Of a DNA stretch of 64,000 nt, positions 60,756 to 64,000 are shown one piece after another. Where the stretch lies: NCBI GenBank assembly GCA_023701205.1, contig JAMPXJ010000021.1, positions 1 through 64,000 on the forward strand, written 5' to 3'. Below the pieces are notes generated by a model. It was given only the letters and a program-made list of their open reading frames with translations. It had not been told where the DNA came from and made no database searches. The stretch comes from Oligoflexia bacterium (GTDB lineage: Bacteria > Bdellovibrionota > UBA1018). The number at the start of each line of letters is the position of its first letter. Position 1 is the stretch's first letter. A program made the translations under genes and the position numbers.

Positions 60756-62009
60756 TCAATAAAGCAGCGCGCGTGAGCGCTGTCGAAGAAAATCCGTCGT
60801 TTCGGCCTTGGCCCGGGCCTCAAGCGCCTCCGTCGGAGCGTCGGCCAGGATCCCGTCAAGGAGCCAGCCGCTGCCGAGCATCACCTTCGTGCCCGTGATC
60901 GACAGGCGATCGCCCAGGACGCGCCGGAGCGCCTTCATCGTCTCGATCAGGGCGCGGAAGCTTTCCACTCGCGAGGAGTCGGTGACCCGCACGCGAAAGC
61001 CGCGGCAAAGCTTCCCTTGGAAGATGGCGCGATCAGGCTTCCAGCTGAAGGAGTCGAACGCCAGGCCCGGAAGCCCGAGCCCCTGCAGCGCGGGAACGAG
61101 CCGGAGCTGATCCTCGGCCGTGATCCAGGGCGCGCCGTAGACCCGAAAGGCGAGCGCGTTGGACTTGCCGCGGCCGACGGCGAGGTTCGCCGACTCGAGC
61201 GTGCCGAATGCGGCATAAAGCTCGGCCTGGTCGGGGGCGGTGAGCGCCGGAGACGGCGGAACCCAGGGCAGCCCGGTTTCGTCCCAGCTCATCGTGCGTT
61301 CCCAGTCTCGCATCGGAATCACGGTAAGTTCCGCCCGGATCTCGAGCAGCTCGTTGAGCAGCAGCGAAAGTTCTCCAAGCGTCATCCCATGGCGCGTGGG
61401 AATCGGCGCGAGATTGGTGAGGCCACCCGTGGCGAGCGCTCTCTCGAGTACCGCCCCCTCCACTTTCGCGCCGCCGATCGGGATCGGCCGATCCAAGAGG
61501 ATGGCGGGCTTGCCCGCGTTCTTGCAGGCACGCAGCGTGTAGGCAACCGTCGCGGGATAGGTGTAGTACCGGAGGCCGACGTCCTGAAGGTCGATCAGCA
61601 CCGCGTCGACCTGGGCCAGCATCTCGGGGGTGGGGGCTTTTCGCGGGCCATAGAGCGAGTAAACGGGAAGGCCCGTCATCGGGTCCCGTGAGTCGGGCAA
61701 GAGCTCGTCATCCGTGCTGCGGTAACCATGCTCCGGCGCGAAGATCATCTTGAGCTTGAAATGCCCTAGGCCCGCAAGCTGATCCACCAGGTGCGTCCCA
61801 TCGGGCAGTCGGCTGGCGTTATGCGCGAGCACGGCGATACGCTTGCCGCGGAGCAGCTCGACGAACTCGGGCTCCTGAAGCCTGGCGGCGCCGGGCAGAA
61901 TCCTGGTCTCGGGTGCGGGAACCGGGGTTTCGGCCGAAGAGGTGGAGAAGGTGAGCGTCAACGCGCCAAGCAGAGAAGCGAGGGCGCCTGTTCTTTTGAG
62001 GATACTCAT
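60756..62009 (-). CDS. namZ: Exo-beta-N-acetylmuramidase NamZ (DUF1343)
   Basis: The ATG at 62009 gives 417 residues with a signal peptide (about 1-25). The DUF1343 core includes LRGKRIAVLAHNASRLPDGT, FAPEHGYRSTDDE, DLQDVGLRYYTYPATVAYTL and GRGKSNALAFRVYGAPW. NamZ removes terminal MurNAc from peptidoglycan fragments during wall recycling. With MltA, the serine hydrolase and the deacetylase nearby, this forms a cell-wall cluster. An upstream frame extension to 62246 is not credible. It is divergent from the hemerythrin gene. Confidence 0.9.
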   Translation of the reverse strand: MSILKRTGALASLLGALTLTFSTSSAETPVPAPETRILPGAARLQEPEFVELLRGKRIAVLAHNASRLPDGTHLVDQLAGLGHFKLKMIFAPEHGYRSTDDELLPDSRDPMTGLPVYSLYGPRKAPTPEMLAQVDAVLIDLQDVGLRYYTYPATVAYTLRACKNAGKPAILLDRPIPIGGAKVEGAVLERALATGGLTNLAPIPTRHGMTLGELSLLLNELLEIRAELTVIPMRDWERTMSWDETGLPWVPPSPALTAPDQAELYAAFGTLESANLAVGRGKSNALAFRVYGAPWITAEDQLRLVPALQGLGLPGLAFDSFSWKPDRAIFQGKLCRGFRVRVTDSSRVESFRALIETMKALRRVLGDRLSITGTKVMLGSGWLLDGILADAPTEALEARAKAETTDFLRQRSRALLY

Positions 62010-62110
62010 CGACCGGATGCTCTCATCGCGCAGACTGGAACTCAATGGGGAAGTGGCGCCGCGGGAAGTGCTACGGGAGTTGCATCGCGTGGACGGGCCG
62101 GAGGCGAGAT

Positions 62111-62548
62111 ATGGATCACTTCGATGTCCTGAAGAATCAGCATAGGTCGATGCGAAAGCGGATCGACGAGCTGCGTGTAGCCGGGGGTGGCAGCGCGCGG
62201 CAGGAACCTTTGGATGAGCTGCGAGTCGAGCTTGAGTTTCATGCATCGCTCGAAGAGACCTACGTCTATCCCGTGCTGGAACGATTCGACGATATGCGGT
62301 CCTGGATACGGATGTTGTGGGAGAGCCACGATGAGCTCAGGCAGCTGATCGAAGAGCTGGCCGGGTGCCCCGAGGACGACGCGGCGTTCGCGACCCGCCT
62401 GAGCCGGCTCTCCGAGGCGATCGAAAAGCACGTCGGCGACGAGGAAATGCACGTTTATCCGAACGCGCGGCTGCTGGCGGGCGACGTCGAGCTCGGCTCG
62501 ATCTCCCGAAATATTGAAGCGGCGATCCGGAAACGACAGGCTGCGTAG
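62111..62548 (+). CDS. Hemerythrin HHE-domain protein
   Basis: The ATG at 62111 after GAGGCGA gives 145 residues with the helical HHE pattern: HFDVLKNQHRSMRKRIDELR (His 3 and His 10), FHASLEETYVYPVLE, then ESHDELRQLIEEL and HVGDEEMHVYP. Metal ligands H, HxxxE and HxxxxE are visible. It binds di-iron and O2 or NO, perhaps sensing low oxygen next to the fermentation genes. It lies 18 bp before ppsA and is probably co-transcribed. Confidence 0.88.
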   Translation: MDHFDVLKNQHRSMRKRIDELRVAGGGSARQEPLDELRVELEFHASLEETYVYPVLERFDDMRSWIRMLWESHDELRQLIEELAGCPEDDAAFATRLSRLSEAIEKHVGDEEMHVYPNARLLAGDVELGSISRNIEAAIRKRQAA

Positions 62549-62566
62549 CATCCGAAGGAGCGGCGT

Positions 62567-64000
62567 ATGGGAACCCAACGACGATTCATTCGCCGGTTCG
62601 ATGAGCTCACGCTCGAGGACGTCGGACTGGTGGGTGGGAAAAATGCTTCGCTCGGCGAGCTGTACCGGGAGCTTTCCAAAGCCGGCGTGCAGGTACCCGA
62701 CGGGTTTGCCATCACTGCAGAGGCCTACTGGCATTTTCTCGGGAGCGCGGGGCTCATCCCGCGCCTTGACGCGATCTTCTCCGGGCTTGACGCGCGAAAT
62801 GTCGAAAGTCTCAGGCGGTGCGGCGGCCAGGCGCGACAGCTCATCGTGGATGCCGAACTTCCCCCGGACCTGCGTGCCGAGATCGTGGACGCTTATGACG
62901 ATTTGACGGGGCGAGGGCCGGCGACGCTGGACGTCGCGGTCCGGAGCAGCGCCACGGCGGAGGACCTGCCTCAGGCGAGCTTCGCCGGGCAGCAGGAAAC
63001 CTATCTGAACGTGCAAGGGCATCAGGCGCTGGTGGACGCCTGCCGGCGTTGCTTCGCCTCGCTCTTCACGGATCGCGCGATCTCCTATCGCGCGGACATG
63101 GGCTTCGATTACCGCAAGATCGGCCTCTCCGTCGGGATCCAGCGCATGGTCCGGTCCGATCTGGCCTGCTCGGGAGTGATGTTTTCCATCGACACGGAGA
63201 CCGGATTCCCCGACGTGGTATTGATCAACTCCGCTTACGGCTTGGGCGAGAACGTGGTGCAGGGCGCGGTGAACCCCGACGAGATCACCGTCTTCAAGCC
63301 GGCTCTGAGACAGGGCTTCCGGCCCATCCTGCGGAGGAAAGCGGGAACCAAGGAATTCAAGCTCGTCTACGACGTGGGCGGAGGGAAGAGGGTCAGAAAC
63401 GTGCCGGTCGCGCCGGAGGAAAGGGCGAAGCTCTCGCTCCAGGATGACGAGATCCTGAGGCTGGCCGAATGGGCTTGCCTGATTGAGGAGCATTACAGCC
63501 GGAAATCCCGCCGGACGGTACCCGTCGATATCGAGTGGGCCAAAGATGGCCGCAGCGGCGAGCTTTTCATCGTCCAGGCGAGGCCCGAGACCGTCCATGC
63601 GAAAGCCGGGAAGCCGGATACCCTGGAGATCCATGAGCTGCAAGGCCAGCCGCCGCGCCCGATCGTGACCGGGCGCAGTGTGGGCGAGAAAATCGCCCAC
63701 GGCCGGGTGAAGGTGATCCGAAGCGTTCGCGATCTCCAGCGGCTTCAGCCCGGGGAGATCCTCGTGACCGACAGGACGGACCCTGACTGGGAACCCATCA
63801 TGAAGATCGCGGGCGGCGTCATCACGAACCGGGGCGGGCGGACCTGTCATGCCGCCATCGTGAGCCGCGAGCTCGGCCTCCCGGCGGTCGTCGGCGCCGA
63901 GAATGCGACCGAGCTGCTCTCGGACGGTCAGGAGATCACGCTATCGTGCGCGGAGGGTGAGACCGGCAAGGCGTATCCGGGTTTCGTGCCTTTCGGCTCG
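62567..64000 (+). CDS. ppsA: Phosphoenolpyruvate synthase-like enzyme, cut by the right edge
   Basis: The ATG at 62567 after GAAGGAG opens 478 residues still running at the edge. The PPDK/PpsA ATP-grasp domain has VGGKNASLGELYRELSKAGV (about 22-41) and AVRSSATAEDLPQASFAGQQ (about 124-143). It is followed by the phosphohistidine domain with GGRTCHAAIVSRELGLPAVV (His at about 428). The C-terminal pyruvate-binding barrel lies outside the window. It makes PEP from pyruvate and ATP during gluconeogenesis. Confidence 0.88.
   Translation, partial: MGTQRRFIRRFDELTLEDVGLVGGKNASLGELYRELSKAGVQVPDGFAITAEAYWHFLGSAGLIPRLDAIFSGLDARNVESLRRCGGQARQLIVDAELPPDLRAEIVDAYDDLTGRGPATLDVAVRSSATAEDLPQASFAGQQETYLNVQGHQALVDACRRCFASLFTDRAISYRADMGFDYRKIGLSVGIQRMVRSDLACSGVMFSIDTETGFPDVVLINSAYGLGENVVQGAVNPDEITVFKPALRQGFRPILRRKAGTKEFKLVYDVGGGKRVRNVPVAPEERAKLSLQDDEILRLAEWACLIEEHYSRKSRRTVPVDIEWAKDGRSGELFIVQARPETVHAKAGKPDTLEIHELQGQPPRPIVTGRSVGEKIAHGRVKVIRSVRDLQRLQPGEILVTDRTDPDWEPIMKIAGGVITNRGGRTCHAAIVSRELGLPAVVGAENATELLSDGQEITLSCAEGETGKAYPGFVPFGS

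Overview
The window looks like chromosome of a GC-rich Gram-negative bacterium. It encodes many Sec signal peptides, lipoproteins, outer-membrane proteins, an RND efflux system and peptidoglycan-processing enzymes. My best guess is a Bdellovibrionota-like or other deltaproteobacterial lineage, from the style of the HNH remnant, the SpoIIE-phosphatase/FecR pair and the many small secreted Cys-rich proteins. This is inference and cannot be fixed from the sequence alone. I saw no rRNA, tRNA or CRISPR array.

Left accessory region (1-5050): the 3' end of a serine recombinase, two identical 115-bp palindromic elements, two copies of a 73-bp repeat, an MqsR/MqsA-like toxin-antitoxin pair, a small repeat lipoprotein, a stand-alone SecD-headpiece protein, a decayed HAD phosphatase fragment and an AbiE-like antitoxin/nucleotidyltransferase pair in AT-richer DNA. 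The repeats separate short gene units, giving a cassette-like layout.

Region 5.2-9.8 kb: an NfeD-like / flotillin / TelA membrane-stress operon, an outer-membrane barrel protein and a cytochrome c5. Region 10-21 kb: two paralogous isochorismatase-hydrolase + amidohydrolase modules, one exported and one cytosolic. Between and after them lie a LysR regulator, a decayed DedA-rhodanese gene, a glutathionyl-hydroquinone reductase, an alginate-export-type porin, an MFS transporter and a pirin. Together they look like an electrophile/quinone or small-molecule detoxification or catabolic region. A probable LysR operator upstream of lysR recurs upstream of the YceI gene at 34.6 kb.

Region 21.1-25.6 kb: a tightly overlapping operon of ECF sigma factor, non-zinc anti-sigma candidate, two GspD-like N0-N1 proteins without a secretin pore, and an ankyrin protein. 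It faces a two-gene operon of secreted Cys-repeat proteins. Region 25.8-32.8 kb: a heavy-metal RND operon with a drastically shortened periplasmic adaptor, a CDF-like membrane protein and two small Cys proteins, followed by a tetraheme cytochrome.

Region 32.8-40.7 kb: an oxidoreductase, YceI, a run of small secreted proteins of unknown function, and a GST / ABC-ATPase / ABC-permease unit in which the ATPase probably starts at CTG. Region 40.7-46.7 kb: a complete oppABCDF oligopeptide importer whose OppC carries an FN3-like insertion. Region 46.7-54.2 kb: a SpoIIE-type phosphatase divergent from a FecR/FN3-like protein, then pyruvate formate-lyase and its activase, a VIT-family transporter and a NUDIX hydrolase. 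Region 54.2-62 kb: an HNH remnant and then a peptidoglycan set (serine hydrolase, MltA, polysaccharide deacetylase, a putative glycoside hydrolase, NamZ). The window ends with a hemerythrin and a phosphoenolpyruvate-synthase-like gene cut by the right edge.
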